A stretch of DNA of 32,068 nucleotides, from positions 1 through 32,068 of the forward strand of contig CANJSS010000020.1 of assembly GCA_947476955.1 (NCBI GenBank). The letters run 5' to 3'. Origin of the DNA: Flavobacteriales bacterium (GTDB lineage: Bacteria > Bacteroidota > Bacteroidia > Flavobacteriales_D > Crocinitomicaceae). A program made the position numbers and the translations under genes. This document shows, piece by piece, positions 1 through 8,190 of the stretch; position 1 is the stretch's first letter, and each line of letters starts with the position of its first letter. Under the pieces are notes generated by a model, which saw only the letters and a list, made by a program, of their open reading frames with translations, ran no database searches and was not told where the DNA came from.

Positions 1-256
1 ACGGCTGATCCGGTAAATTTTTCAGCACATCCAAAAGTATTTTTGCAGGAATAGCTATTTTACCTGTTTCGTTTGCTTCGATTTCCAGCGTCGTGCGCAT
101 GGTAGTTTCCAAGTCAGAAGCGGAAACGGTAAGTTGGCCGTCCACTATTTCAAACAGAAAGTTATCTAAGATTGGCAGCGAGTTACTCGTGCTTAAAACG
201 CCAGAAATACTTTGTAAATGTTTAAGTAAGGTGGTGCTTGATATAATAAAATTCAT
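1..256 (-). CDS. dnaN: DNA polymerase III beta subunit (sliding clamp), N-terminal part, cut by window edge
   Basis: The minus-strand frame from the ATG at 256 to the window edge encodes 85 residues of the clamp's N-terminal domain. It opens with MNFIISSTTLLKHLQSISGV and continues with SNSLPILDNFLFE, the usual Bacteroidota DnaN start (strand 1, helix 1 and the 'LPIL-NFLF' turn). Later come SASDLETTM and a KIAIPAKILLDVLKNLPD block, all typical of the family. The protein is the ring-shaped processivity factor of the replicative polymerase. The gene is downstream of gldF-gldG-DUF4340 on the same strand, about 170 bases after the DUF4340 stop. The rest lies outside the window, so completeness cannot be judged. 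Confidence 0.93.
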   Translation of the reverse strand, partial: MNFIISSTTLLKHLQSISGVLSTSNSLPILDNFLFEIVDGQLTVSASDLETTMRTTLEIEANETGKIAIPAKILLDVLKNLPDQP

Positions 257-302
257 CGCAAGTAATTTATTCCAAATCTAACGAACTAACGATAAATTCT
301 TC

Positions 303-434
303 CTATACTACGATTCTTTTTTTACACTTTTTATTAACAATTCCATGAGAATCATAAAAAATAATCTTCATTTCTTGCAGCCGTTCCGTGCTTTCAATTA
401 CTTTGAAGGATATTTTGCACTTTGGACCTAATTT
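303..434 (-). other. Coding-like open stretch without a start, between the DUF4340 gene and dnaN
   Basis: A minus-strand frame is open from just after a TGA at 435-437 to a TAG at 303-305 (about 43 codons). It reads KCKISFKVIESTERLQEMK, then IIFYDSHGIVNKK, with alternating hydrophobic and charged residues that look protein-like. There is no ATG before codon 22. It overlaps the last codon and stop of the DUF4340 gene in another frame. It could be a frameshifted C-terminal extension of that gene, a remnant, or chance. I cannot name a family. Confidence 0.25.
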
Positions 435-1459
435 TTCACTTTTTCACCCAATAGAAGAGGGAAATATATATGTCCTAAAAGGATTGGATTAAAGACGAAA
501 TATTGGCATTTTACCATCTCACCATTTGGCAATTCGCACCAGAATTTATTCATATCAACACTTACAACATCTCCAAATTCATTGACTTGGAAATCATCTG
601 TTTTGATGCGAAACATACGTAATTTTGTTTGTTTTTTATCTGTTTCCGTCACCGTGAGAACGATAAATGGTGTTGTGTGTTTCATACTGTCGATTTGCTT
701 TTCGGATAATTCAAAATTTGCAAGATCGAAGTGAATTTTCTTATAGTTGTGCAAGTATCTAAAAATCATTGCGGTATCCACTTTTTGTAATTTCCTTCCT
801 TGTTGATAAACATCTAATTTCGAACCTTTTTTTGTAACAGTAAAGCTGTGTTTTGGTGCTTCGTAATTTTTAACTTCCACGCGGGAAATACGATCTAGTG
901 GAACTGCAAAAATATTGGTACACATCCATTTACGCTTGTCTGCAAAGAAGCGTGGTTCAATAATCCCCTGCATTCCTTTTATTTTCATCATCACCGGAAT
1001 ATCGCTTTTCCCTGACGCATCGGAATCTAGCAACATTATTTGTCCGTAATGATCGGCTGATGGTGGACCGATATACCATGTTTTTACCCAATCCCCATTT
1101 TGAAAAATCTCTACTTTTGTGTGCTGCGTAGTCATGACTTTCGTAAATTGTTTTTGCGCATTATCCGGCAAATAACCTTTGAATTCAATATTCTTGAAAG
1201 CTTCCAGCATAAAGTTGGCATTTTCTTGCATAATGCAAGCTCCACCAATGTCTGTCCAACGATTTCCTTCTCTAATAATTTCTATTTTATTGGAAAAGGC
1301 ATCGGTAACAATAATTTTATCTACCGCACTTGTATCTGCAATTGAAAACTCAATGAGCTCCGTATCTGATTTGCCCTTATTTTCCATAAGAGTAATCGTA
1401 TACCAGCCAAGAATACCTAGCGTAGCAAGGGCAATAATTAAAATTATCAGTTTCTTCAT
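428..1459 (-). CDS. DUF4340 domain-containing membrane-anchored protein
   Basis: A 343-residue protein with an N-terminal membrane anchor (about residues 3-24) followed by an extracytoplasmic domain, and no further membrane segment. The C-terminal part has the block 'FWCELPNGEMVKCQYFVFN', which I associate with DUF4340 proteins of Bacteroidota. These proteins commonly sit beside GldG-type (ABC_transp_aux) genes, as here: only 4 bases separate the gldG stop from this ATG, so the two are surely co-transcribed. The role is inferred from this link to be an accessory of the GldF/GldG transporter-like complex; no catalytic motif is visible. A start-less open stretch in another frame begins right at its C-terminus (see 303-434), so the true end may deserve a check. 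Confidence 0.8.
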   Translation of the reverse strand: MKKLIILIIALATLGILGWYTITLMENKGKSDTELIEFSIADTSAVDKIIVTDAFSNKIEIIREGNRWTDIGGACIMQENANFMLEAFKNIEFKGYLPDNAQKQFTKVMTTQHTKVEIFQNGDWVKTWYIGPPSADHYGQIMLLDSDASGKSDIPVMMKIKGMQGIIEPRFFADKRKWMCTNIFAVPLDRISRVEVKNYEAPKHSFTVTKKGSKLDVYQQGRKLQKVDTAMIFRYLHNYKKIHFDLANFELSEKQIDSMKHTTPFIVLTVTETDKKQTKLRMFRIKTDDFQVNEFGDVVSVDMNKFWCELPNGEMVKCQYFVFNPILLGHIYFPLLLGEKVKN

Positions 1460-1463
1460 GGTG

Positions 1464-3248
1464 TTATTTTTGGACGTATTTTCGTTTGCGGATATAACTC
1501 ATCACAAGTGCAAAAAGCAAAACTAAAACTACCGGAAGGAGTAGGTTTATAATTTTATAAAACGTAGCATCTGATTTGATTTTTTCTTTGTCTATTGCAT
1601 GAATATCGATTTGTCTGCTTCGAATATCAATTACGGAATGGTCACCCAACATGTAATCCGCAAGATTTTGGAAAAATTCCTGGTTACCAAAATAGAGTGG
1701 AACGCCGACTTGTGCCAATTCCGCATCCATTCTTAAATCATTGAATTCAGTTGGTCGATACATAAAATCAATACCATTTTTTGCTTGCATCGAATCGTAA
1801 GAATTAGCTATAAATCTGCCGTTTCCAATCAATAGAACTTTTCCTTCTTTTGTACTTTGATCTTTGTATTTAGCAACAGGATTATTTGCAAATTCTTCTA
1901 CGATCCTATTTTTAAAATAGGATTTAAATTTCCCTTCCGCTAAACCTGCAAGACATCTCTTATTAACTTCCGCGGTTGGATTACCAATTAATTCTGGGTT
2001 TTTGCCATAATTCAAAGGCATTCCTAAATTTACCATTGGCGCCAAACCTGTGACATTTGAATTAGCGGATGAGGTTAAAACTGGGGTCAACGTATTCGTG
2101 CTATTTCCAACGAATTGAATTTCGCTGGCATATTTTAAGGAAACTGGTTCAAGATTTCTAGAAATCGGATGTTTTGTTGGTGATGCCAATACGTGGAAAA
2201 ACCATGGAATCATAGATTGTTTTGCAAATGGAACTGGTTTCGGTGCGCATCGAGCATCAACAACATAATTATCATTCAATTTTAAACCATAGTCAAACAA
2301 CATGCGCTCTAATCCTGTTTCATTGCGCGTAGTATGCGTCATTCCATTTTTATTCAAGGAATCTTCGTCTAAATTTAAAGCGTCAAGAAAACACATTAAT
2401 CTTCCACCACGCATAACAAATTGGTCAATAATATACAGTTCCCGATCACTAAATTTTTGCGTTGGTCGGGCAATTATCAATCCGTCAATATTTTCTAATG
2501 CGGCAAGAGAATCGTTAATTGCAACATCAGCAATAGCATAATATGGAGCGATGAGTGAACGTGCGCGTTGTGTTTGTGCAAAAGTTAGTTCTCCATGACC
2601 TTGCAGAAAACCAACCCGCGGTTTTGATTTTTGAGTTGCACGGCGCAATGAACTGATGAGCATGTATTCCATATTATTTATGGAATTTTCAATCATTTCT
2701 GTAATGCCATTTAAATCGTATGGTTTTCCGGGTGTTGTACCAGGTAAAAATTGAATTGTATTTACAGTTGATCCGCCATAATCTATTACTGCGCCAGGCC
2801 AAACCATCATTTGACTTTGCGAACCATCTTTCATATAAACAATATCCATCGGAAGAATTCCTTTTCCTTTTCCGTAGAGCGATTCAAAAAGTGCTTGTTG
2901 TTCATTTTCAGAACCAACATTCGGATCAATAAACTGGTATTCTATACGATCACCTGCATATTGTTTGAATTCCTTCAGCTTATCTTCGATAGCATTTCTA
3001 AAATGCTTTAGCTCTGCAGGAAGTTTTCCGTCGAAATAAATTTTTAGGCTAAGTCGATTTTGAAAATTATCCGGATTTTCTAAAAAATCAATCGTTCCAG
3101 CTGATAATGAATAGCGCTTATCTTCCGTCATATCAATTCTTTTGTATAGGAAGGAACTGATGATATTGAGTAAAATCACTGCGACAATTGCAATAGCGAA
3201 AAATGACCAGTTGAAGATGCCTTTTGAGAATTTTTTCTTTTCCGCCAT
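1464..3248 (-). CDS. gldG: Gliding motility-associated ABC transporter auxiliary protein GldG
   Basis: A 594-residue protein with a membrane segment near each end (about 13-35 and 565-585) and a large extracytoplasmic domain between. This is the architecture of the ABC_transp_aux/GldG family. Recognisable features are the 'RIDMTEDKRYSLS' motif just after the first helix, 'KIYFDGKLPAELK', 'VGFLQGHGEL' and 'GLIIARPTQKFSDRELYIIDQF'. In Flavobacterium johnsoniae GldA, GldF and GldG are thought to form an ABC transporter linked to gliding. No gldA-type ATPase lies in this window. The gene follows gldF by 3 bases and precedes the DUF4340 gene by 4, so it is mid-operon. Whether this organism glides cannot be told from these genes. 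Confidence 0.92.
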   Translation of the reverse strand: MAEKKKFSKGIFNWSFFAIAIVAVILLNIISSFLYKRIDMTEDKRYSLSAGTIDFLENPDNFQNRLSLKIYFDGKLPAELKHFRNAIEDKLKEFKQYAGDRIEYQFIDPNVGSENEQQALFESLYGKGKGILPMDIVYMKDGSQSQMMVWPGAVIDYGGSTVNTIQFLPGTTPGKPYDLNGITEMIENSINNMEYMLISSLRRATQKSKPRVGFLQGHGELTFAQTQRARSLIAPYYAIADVAINDSLAALENIDGLIIARPTQKFSDRELYIIDQFVMRGGRLMCFLDALNLDEDSLNKNGMTHTTRNETGLERMLFDYGLKLNDNYVVDARCAPKPVPFAKQSMIPWFFHVLASPTKHPISRNLEPVSLKYASEIQFVGNSTNTLTPVLTSSANSNVTGLAPMVNLGMPLNYGKNPELIGNPTAEVNKRCLAGLAEGKFKSYFKNRIVEEFANNPVAKYKDQSTKEGKVLLIGNGRFIANSYDSMQAKNGIDFMYRPTEFNDLRMDAELAQVGVPLYFGNQEFFQNLADYMLGDHSVIDIRSRQIDIHAIDKEKIKSDATFYKIINLLLPVVLVLLFALVMSYIRKRKYVQK

Positions 3249-3251
3249 GTC

Positions 3252-3983
3252 TTATTTTTTTAATGTTTTAATAACGGTTAAGGCGGCAAAAATAAAGAGT
3301 CCAATTATGGAGAAGAAGTAAACCAAATCACTTGTATCTATAACGCCTCTTTTGATTGCATCAAAGTGGAATGCTAAACTCGAATATTGAATTATGTAAT
3401 CAAATTTCCCCATCAGGTTAAACGAGCCAATTAGTTTTAAACCATCGTAAAAAAACCAGCATAAAAACATCGCAACAATAAAAGCAACAATTTGACTGCT
3501 CGTTAAGGAAGAAGCAAAAATTCCAATTGCTACAAATGCTGAACCAAGCAGAATCAGCCCAATGTAGGAGGTGAAAGTTGCACCACCGTCAATTACACCA
3601 ACTGGATTACCGAGGAAATACATGGAAATATAATAAATCAACGTTGGTAACAAAGCGATTACCATCAAAGTCACACCAGCAAAGTATTTCGCTAAAAGAA
3701 TTTTTAAATCCGATATTGGACGCGTAAACAATAATTCGATTGTTCCAGTTCTTCTTTCATCTGCAATAGAACGCATCGTAATTGCAGGTATAAGAACAAG
3801 GAAAATTACAGGTGAAAGGTTGAAAAACGGAATTAAATCTGCTTCTGCTCCTTCTAAAAGATTGGTGTTATAGGAAATTATCCAGTGAAATAATCCGGAT
3901 GCTATCAGGTAAATTAATATAAAAATATATCCAATTATTGAACTTAGGAAACTTTTTATTTCTTTGAAATAAAGTGCTCTCAT
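3252..3983 (-). CDS. gldF: Gliding motility-associated ABC transporter permease GldF
   Basis: A 243-residue polytopic protein with about six membrane segments, matching ABC-2-type permeases of the GldF family in length and layout. The cytoplasmic signature 'RSIADERRTGTIELLFTRP' between the second and third helices is the classic conserved loop of these permeases. It begins MRALYFKEIKSFLSSIIGYI, a typical GldF start. It is the first gene of the gldF-gldG-DUF4340 run and is separated by about 200 bases from the cold-shock terminator upstream, so its promoter should lie in 3984-4125. The ATPase partner (GldA-like) must be encoded elsewhere. Confidence 0.92.
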   Translation of the reverse strand: MRALYFKEIKSFLSSIIGYIFILIYLIASGLFHWIISYNTNLLEGAEADLIPFFNLSPVIFLVLIPAITMRSIADERRTGTIELLFTRPISDLKILLAKYFAGVTLMVIALLPTLIYYISMYFLGNPVGVIDGGATFTSYIGLILLGSAFVAIGIFASSLTSSQIVAFIVAMFLCWFFYDGLKLIGSFNLMGKFDYIIQYSSLAFHFDAIKRGVIDTSDLVYFFSIIGLFIFAALTVIKTLKK

Positions 3984-4124
3984 GTTTGTTTTTTAGTTTT
4001 TCAGTATTCAAAATTAAGATTTCCTTTTGAATCTTTCATAAGTATTTCCATAAGCTGCATGATTATTTAGGCAACGGTGGAATTGAAACTCAAAATTCTA
4101 TCAGAAATAGGGAGGAGAATAAAC

Positions 4125-4160
4125 AAAAAAGTCTCGCTGACGAATCAACGAGACTTTTAA
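4125..4160 (-). terminator. Rho-independent terminator of the cold-shock gene
   Basis: An AAAAGTCTCG arm (4127-4136) pairs perfectly with CGAGACTTTT (4149-4158) around a 12-base loop. Read on the minus strand the stem is followed by a T run, as expected for a terminator 25 to 60 bases after the csp stop. The A/T flanks are nearly symmetrical. Confidence 0.85.
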
Positions 4161-4185
4161 GAATTAATTAATGAAATATTATTAG

Positions 4186-4377
4186 TTAAGCTAATTTCAC
4201 ATTCATTGCATTCAATCCTTTTTTGCCTTCTTCAAGCTCAAATTCTACTTCGTCGTTTTCTTTGATTTTGTCAATAAGACCAGAAACATGCACAAAATAC
4301 TCTTTACTTGATTCTGAATCGATAATAAAACCGAATCCTTTGGTTTCATTAAAGAATTTTACAACACCTTTACTCAT
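4186..4377 (-). CDS. Cold-shock domain protein (CspA family)
   Basis: A 63-residue single cold-shock domain. It starts MSKGVVKFFNETKGFGFI, containing the RNP1 motif KGFGFI at residues 13-18. RNP2 is YFVHVS at 27-32, a mild variant of the usual (I/V)FVH(Y/F)S. The acidic middle (ENDEVEFELEEGKKG) and the ending 'NAMNVKLA' are usual. Such proteins bind single-stranded RNA/DNA in the cytoplasm and act as RNA chaperones; some are cold-induced, others constitutive, and the sequence does not decide which. The gene is monocistronic, with its own terminator and a possible Bacteroidota-type promoter about 30-55 bases upstream. Confidence 0.95.
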   Translation of the reverse strand: MSKGVVKFFNETKGFGFIIDSESSKEYFVHVSGLIDKIKENDEVEFELEEGKKGLNAMNVKLA

Positions 4378-4404
4378 TACTCTTGATATTAATTTTACGT
4401 TAGG

Positions 4405-4434
4405 TAAAGATATTATAATATTTTATAACGCAAT
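4405..4434 (-). promoter_or_regulatory. Possible Bacteroidota-type promoter of the cold-shock gene
   Basis: On the minus strand TATCTTTA (4405-4412) approximates the TAnnTTTG -7 element. An ATTG (4431-4434) stands 18 bases upstream of it, approximating the TTTG -33 element. This would give a short leader of about 20 bases before the ATG. Neither box is perfect and the region is very AT-rich, so this is tentative. Confidence 0.3.
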
Positions 4435-4485
4435 CTATTTTTTAAAATAAATGCTTTTTAAGCAATTTAAACCAGCCTCTTTTTC

Positions 4486-4794
4486 TTAAGAATTGATTTT
4501 GAAGCCATTGAAATACTCCGCTGCGCTCCAAGCTTCAGCTCTTTCAGCGAACCAGGGCTTTATTATTAACCAAATCTGAGTAAATGTTTCAGAAGTTCGA
4601 TAATTTTCAAGTGCTTCCTCACCGCTCCAATGGCTGTAAGTAAACACAATGTTAGGTTGGTGCAAATCTTGCAATAATTTCATGCCATGACACCCCTCAA
4701 AATTGGCAACATCGTATTTTATTGTATCGAAAAAAGAAAGAAATTCCTGGATTTTATCTTCCTGAAAATGGAGTTTCACAATTCGAATTACCAT
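4486..4794 (-). CDS. ABM-domain (antibiotic biosynthesis monooxygenase-like) small protein
   Basis: A 102-residue protein of the dimeric ferredoxin-like ABM fold. It starts with a beta strand (MVIRIVKLHF) followed by a helix 'KIQEFLSFFD'. It then has the family hallmarks 'EGCHGMKLLQD', 'FTYSHWSGEEALENYRTS' and a helical C-terminus ending 'WSAAEYF'. Members include quinol monooxygenases and heme-degrading enzymes, but many are of unknown substrate, so no reaction is assigned. Its ATG overlaps the stop of the upstream SAM-hydrolase-like gene by one base (TAATG on the minus strand), so translational coupling is likely. The functional link between the two is unknown. Confidence 0.8.
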   Translation of the reverse strand: MVIRIVKLHFQEDKIQEFLSFFDTIKYDVANFEGCHGMKLLQDLHQPNIVFTYSHWSGEEALENYRTSETFTQIWLIIKPWFAERAEAWSAAEYFNGFKINS

Positions 4795-5651
4795 TAGAAA
4801 AGAGATTCTAGCGTATTTCGAGATCCGCGCGGCGTAAATTCGATGCGAATAATATCGCCAATACGCACGCCAAATAATTTTTCAGCACCGCCATTGCTCA
4901 AATTCGCACCGCGGTTGATTGCAATTTCTAATTGCCCGTTGCTATTGAAAAGTGCAATTTTTTCTCCGCTAGGAACGGCATTGTAGGTGGGTGAAATCTC
5001 ATCGATGTGGTAATCGCGGTTTCTGTAATAAATTGTAAATGGCGTGTCCTTTCCAAATCGATCGAATAAAGTCTGGTGTACATTGGTAATGAGGTTTCCA
5101 TAATTATCAATGTGAATTACATTTCCTTTAATTAAATTCGTTTCAATCACCGCAGTTAACGCAAACGCCTTTTTATAAGTAGGAAAAACGGAGGCGAAAG
5201 AATCAACCGCTTCGCCATTCAAAAGCCTGCATGCAGCTGGAACGAGCATGTTTTTTGTTGGAAATTTAAATAAATCCTGCCGTGATAATACATCGTCGAT
5301 TCTATAAAATGAATCTGGTTGTTCATCTTGTAAAAAAGCGCCAAAAAAACCATTGTCGTTCGATACAAAATAATGTCCTTTGTAAACTAAAACGGAAGGA
5401 AAGGAACCTTCAGATCCGCTAAAATTAATCATCGGTTCACTATCTACGCCTACAACGTGAACTGTTCCTTCCGGAAAATCTTCAAAACAGGAAGCTAAAT
5501 AATACGCTGCTTCTGCAATATCAAAAGGTTTTACAGTATGCGAAACATCAACGATTCGAGCGTTTGGTGTTAGTCGATAAATAGCTCCTTTTATCGCCGC
5601 AACGTAATGATCTCGAACGCCCATATCGGTCGTAAGTGTAATTATTTGCAT
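4794..5651 (-). CDS. SAM hydrolase / SAM-dependent halogenase-family protein (DUF62)
   Basis: A 285-residue protein, starting MQIITLTTDMGVRDHYVAAI, the signature of the SAM hydroxide adenosyltransferase/fluorinase-chlorinase family. Further marks are 'ARIVDVSHTVKPFDI', 'VHVVGVDSEP' and 'VSNDNGFFG' in the N-terminal domain, and 'GNVIHIDNYGNLITN' in the C-terminal beta domain. Ordinary members hydrolyse SAM to adenosine and methionine; halogenation is confined to a few specialised members and is not suggested here. I chose the ATG at 5651 because it opens directly onto the conserved first strand and has AAAGGA a few bases upstream. A TTG at 5681 would add ten poorly conserved residues. It is divergent to phoH and coupled to the ABM gene. 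Confidence 0.9.
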   Translation of the reverse strand: MQIITLTTDMGVRDHYVAAIKGAIYRLTPNARIVDVSHTVKPFDIAEAAYYLASCFEDFPEGTVHVVGVDSEPMINFSGSEGSFPSVLVYKGHYFVSNDNGFFGAFLQDEQPDSFYRIDDVLSRQDLFKFPTKNMLVPAACRLLNGEAVDSFASVFPTYKKAFALTAVIETNLIKGNVIHIDNYGNLITNVHQTLFDRFGKDTPFTIYYRNRDYHIDEISPTYNAVPSGEKIALFNSNGQLEIAINRGANLSNGGAEKLFGVRIGDIIRIEFTPRGSRNTLESLF

Positions 5652-5715
5652 ATCCTTTCTATCAGTCGATGGTTGAGCCAATTTATTTCCTAATTTTGAT
5701 CAAAAATAAGGTTAT

Positions 5716-5731
5716 TCGAGATAAATCTCGA
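5716..5731. promoter_or_regulatory. 16-base palindrome between divergent SAM-hydrolase and phoH genes
   Basis: TCGAGAT-AA-ATCTCGA is a perfect inverted repeat (7-base arms, 2-base spacer). It lies 24 bases before the phoH TTG and 65 bases before the ATG of the divergent gene. It could be an operator or a small RNA hairpin in the phoH leader. The sequence matches no regulator site that I can name. Confidence 0.4.
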
Positions 5732-5754
5732 TAATCGTTCAAGAAATTAACGAA

Positions 5755-6720
5755 TTGCAAGAGAAAAATATTGAGATCAAAGGGATAAACCCTGTTGAAT
5801 TGTTTGGTGTAAACAACGCTAAATTAAAGCATATTAAAAGTTTCTTTCCGAAACTTCGAATTACGGCTCGTGGAAATGTTTTAAATATTGCCGGTGATGA
5901 AGCGGAGATGAAAGCATTCGAGAAAAAATTCAATCTTATTTTGTTGCATTTTCACAAATACAACGCCGTTTCAGAAAACAACATTGATAACTTGATGTCT
6001 GCTGAAGGATTAAAAATGATTTCCGATGTAGATGGATCAGAAATTCTTGTGCATGGAAATGGCGGTGCAAAAATTACTGCGCGAACAGTCAACCAAAAAA
6101 AACTAGTACAGGAAGTTACCGAAAAAGACATGGTTTTTGCCGTTGGTCCAGCCGGAACAGGAAAAACATATACCGCCGTAGCTTTAGCAGTTCGAGCGCT
6201 CAAAGCGAAGGAAGTGAAACGAATTGTGTTAACACGTCCAGCGGTGGAAGCAGGAGAAAATCTTGGTTTTTTACCAGGTGATTTAAAAGAAAAACTAGAT
6301 CCTTATTTAATGCCTTTGTACGATGCATTGCGCGACATGATTCCTCCCGAAAAACTTGCAGACATGATTGAATTTGGCATCATTGAAATTGCGCCATTGG
6401 CTTTCATGCGCGGTAGAACTTTGGATAAAGCGTTTGTAATATTAGACGAAGCACAAAATACCACTTCTATGCAAATGAAAATGTTTTTGACGCGCATGGG
6501 CATGACAGCAAAATTTGTCATTACTGGTGATATGTCGCAAGTAGATTTACCGAATCGTCAAAGATCTGGATTATCTTATGCTTTGGATGTTTTAAAAGAT
6601 GTTTCGGAAATCGGAGTCGTTCGACTTGGTCAAAATGATGTAATCCGACACAGTTTGGTAAAAAAGATAATCGAAGCATTTGAGAAGGTAGAAGAGGAAA
6701 AAAACAAAAAAAACCAATAA
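5755..6720 (+). CDS. phoH: PhoH-like ATPase
   Basis: A 321-residue protein with an N-terminal KH-like region that begins '[18 protein letters not shown]', followed by a P-loop ATPase domain. Walker A is GPAGTGKT at 131-138 and Walker B is VILDEAQ at 228-234. '[17 protein letters not shown]' and '[12 protein letters not shown]' are the family's other signature blocks. It is close in length to other PhoH-like proteins of this phylum. The protein is an ATP-binding, probably RNA-related enzyme (PhoH2 relatives act on RNA), but its exact role is not established. The start is a TTG; there is no in-frame ATG upstream of it before a stop at 5722. It is followed by purC after 43 bases. Confidence 0.93.
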   Translation: MQEKNIEIKGINPVELFGVNNAKLKHIKSFFPKLRITARGNVLNIAGDEAEMKAFEKKFNLILLHFHKYNAVSENNIDNLMSAEGLKMISDVDGSEILVHGNGGAKITARTVNQKKLVQEVTEKDMVFAVGPAGTGKTYTAVALAVRALKAKEVKRIVLTRPAVEAGENLGFLPGDLKEKLDPYLMPLYDALRDMIPPEKLADMIEFGIIEIAPLAFMRGRTLDKAFVILDEAQNTTSMQMKMFLTRMGMTAKFVITGDMSQVDLPNRQRSGLSYALDVLKDVSEIGVVRLGQNDVIRHSLVKKIIEAFEKVEEEKNKKNQ

Positions 6721-6763
6721 TTCCTTTCGAAGGAAGGGAAAAATTCATAAAACAAGCAACAGA

Positions 6764-7711
6764 ATGAGCAACGCAATTATTAAAACAGATTTCAATTTTC
6801 CAGGACAAACAGCTGTTTACAAAGGAAAAGTTCGCGATGTATACACCTTGGAAAATGGAATTCTTGTCATGGTAGCATCGGATAGAATTTCGGCTTTTGA
6901 CCATGTTTTACCGAAAGGAATTCCCTTCAAAGGACAAGTCTTGAATCAAGTTGCAACCTTGTTTTTAAATGCAACCCGAGATATTGTACCAAATTGGTTG
7001 GTTGGAACTCCAGACCCGAGTGTTGCAGTTGGTTTGGCGTGCGAACCAGTGCGTGTTGAAATGGTTATTCGCGGTTATTTGGCTGGACATTCGGCGCGCG
7101 AATATAAAGCAGGAAAGCGGGAATTATGCGGTTGTGTTTTGCCGGAAGGAATGAAGGAAAACGATAAATTTCCCGAACCAATTATCACACCTGCATCCAA
7201 AGCGGAGGAAGGACACGACGAGGATATTTCTCATGAGGAAATTTTATCGAAAGGAATTGTTCCGGAAGAAATTTACCTTCAAATGGAAAAATACACACGT
7301 GCTTTGTTTCAACGAGGAACAGAAATGGCCGCCGCAAGAGGATTGATTTTGGTAGATACAAAATACGAATTTGGAATTCGTAATGGCGAGGTTTTATTAA
7401 TAGATGAAATTCATACGCCAGATTCTTCCCGTTATTTTTATTCAGAAGGGTATCAGGAACGTCAAGATAGAAACGAACCGCAAAAGCAATTGTCGAAAGA
7501 ATTTGTGCGCCAATGGCTGATTGAAAATAATTTTCAAGGTTTAGAAGGTCAAATCATGCCAATTATGCCAGATGAATTTGTACAAACGGTTACAGATCGT
7601 TACATTGAATTGTACGAAATGATTACGGGTGATATATTTGAAAAATCGGACACAAGCGACATAGAAGGAAGGATTAAACGTAATGTGGACGCTTTTATAG
7701 CAACGCTGTAA
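6764..7711 (+). CDS. purC: Phosphoribosylaminoimidazole-succinocarboxamide synthase
   Basis: A 315-residue SAICAR synthase, which joins CAIR and aspartate with ATP in purine synthesis. Family blocks seen are '[20 protein letters not shown]' then '[12 protein letters not shown]', '[19 protein letters not shown]', '[18 protein letters not shown]', and 'LVDTKYEFG' with '[15 protein letters not shown]'. The length is that of the longer PurC form (about 300 residues), not the roughly 240-residue E. coli form. It follows phoH closely and precedes a CoA-binding protein gene by 27 bases, so the three plausibly share a transcript ending at the terminator at 8138. Confidence 0.97.
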   Translation: MSNAIIKTDFNFPGQTAVYKGKVRDVYTLENGILVMVASDRISAFDHVLPKGIPFKGQVLNQVATLFLNATRDIVPNWLVGTPDPSVAVGLACEPVRVEMVIRGYLAGHSAREYKAGKRELCGCVLPEGMKENDKFPEPIITPASKAEEGHDEDISHEEILSKGIVPEEIYLQMEKYTRALFQRGTEMAAARGLILVDTKYEFGIRNGEVLLIDEIHTPDSSRYFYSEGYQERQDRNEPQKQLSKEFVRQWLIENNFQGLEGQIMPIMPDEFVQTVTDRYIELYEMITGDIFEKSDTSDIEGRIKRNVDAFIATL

Positions 7712-7738
7712 GTTTTTGTAATTCAAAATTGCTCTGAA

Positions 7739-8098
7739 ATGAAAAAAACGCTCGTTATTGGTGCAAGCACAAATCCGGATCGTTATTCCTTCAAAGCAAT
7801 ACATAGTTTAAGGAATTACGGCTATTCCGTTGTTGCTTTTGGTTTACGAAATGGAAGCGTTGGCGATACGGAAATTGCAACAGAATGGAACCCTAAGTGG
7901 GAGATTGATACAGTAACAATGTATGTAAATCCAAAATTACAAGTTGCTTTTTATACCGAAATTATTGCTTTAAAACCAAGAAGAATTGTATTCAATCCAG
8001 GAACAGAAAATTCTGAGTTCGTAGCACTTTTAGCGGCGAATTCCATTGCATTTGAAAACGCATGTACATTGGTTTTGCTTTCGATAGGTGAATACTAG
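7739..8098 (+). CDS. CoA-binding domain protein (YccU/CoA_binding_2 type)
   Basis: A 119-residue single-domain Rossmann-like protein. It begins MKKTLVIGASTNPDRYSFKA, the glycine-containing nucleotide-binding start typical of the CoA_binding_2 family. It ends with 'IVFNPGTENSEF' and 'IAFENACTLVLL', which correspond to the family's usual 'qpG' and 'ENaCtl' regions. Its physiological role is not known. It is the last gene of the phoH-purC run and is followed 39 bases later by a strong hairpin terminator. Confidence 0.88.
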   Translation: MKKTLVIGASTNPDRYSFKAIHSLRNYGYSVVAFGLRNGSVGDTEIATEWNPKWEIDTVTMYVNPKLQVAFYTEIIALKPRRIVFNPGTENSEFVALLAANSIAFENACTLVLLSIGEY

Positions 8099-8135
8099 TT
8101 TCAATCGAATACACCATCATATTTATTTTAAACTA

Positions 8136-8167
8136 AAAAAGAGACTGCCTAAAAACAGTCTCTTTCT
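8136..8167. terminator. Bidirectional rho-independent terminator
   Basis: AAAGAGACTG (8138-8147) pairs perfectly with CAGTCTCTTT (8156-8165) across an 8-base loop, flanked by A and T runs on each side. It sits between convergent genes (CoA-binding protein on plus, hsp20 on minus) and can serve both. Confidence 0.88.
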
Positions 8168-8190
8168 AATTACAGAAGGAGCTACTCGGC

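Noticed and set aside
4794-5651. A true fluorinase or chlorinase
   Set aside because: Only family-level similarity is seen; hydrolase-type members are far commoner and no halometabolite genes are adjacent.
5652-5681. Ten-residue extension of the SAM-hydrolase protein from a TTG at 5681
   Set aside because: The extension is polar and not family-like; the ATG at 5651 has a purine-rich AAAGGA before it and starts the first beta strand.
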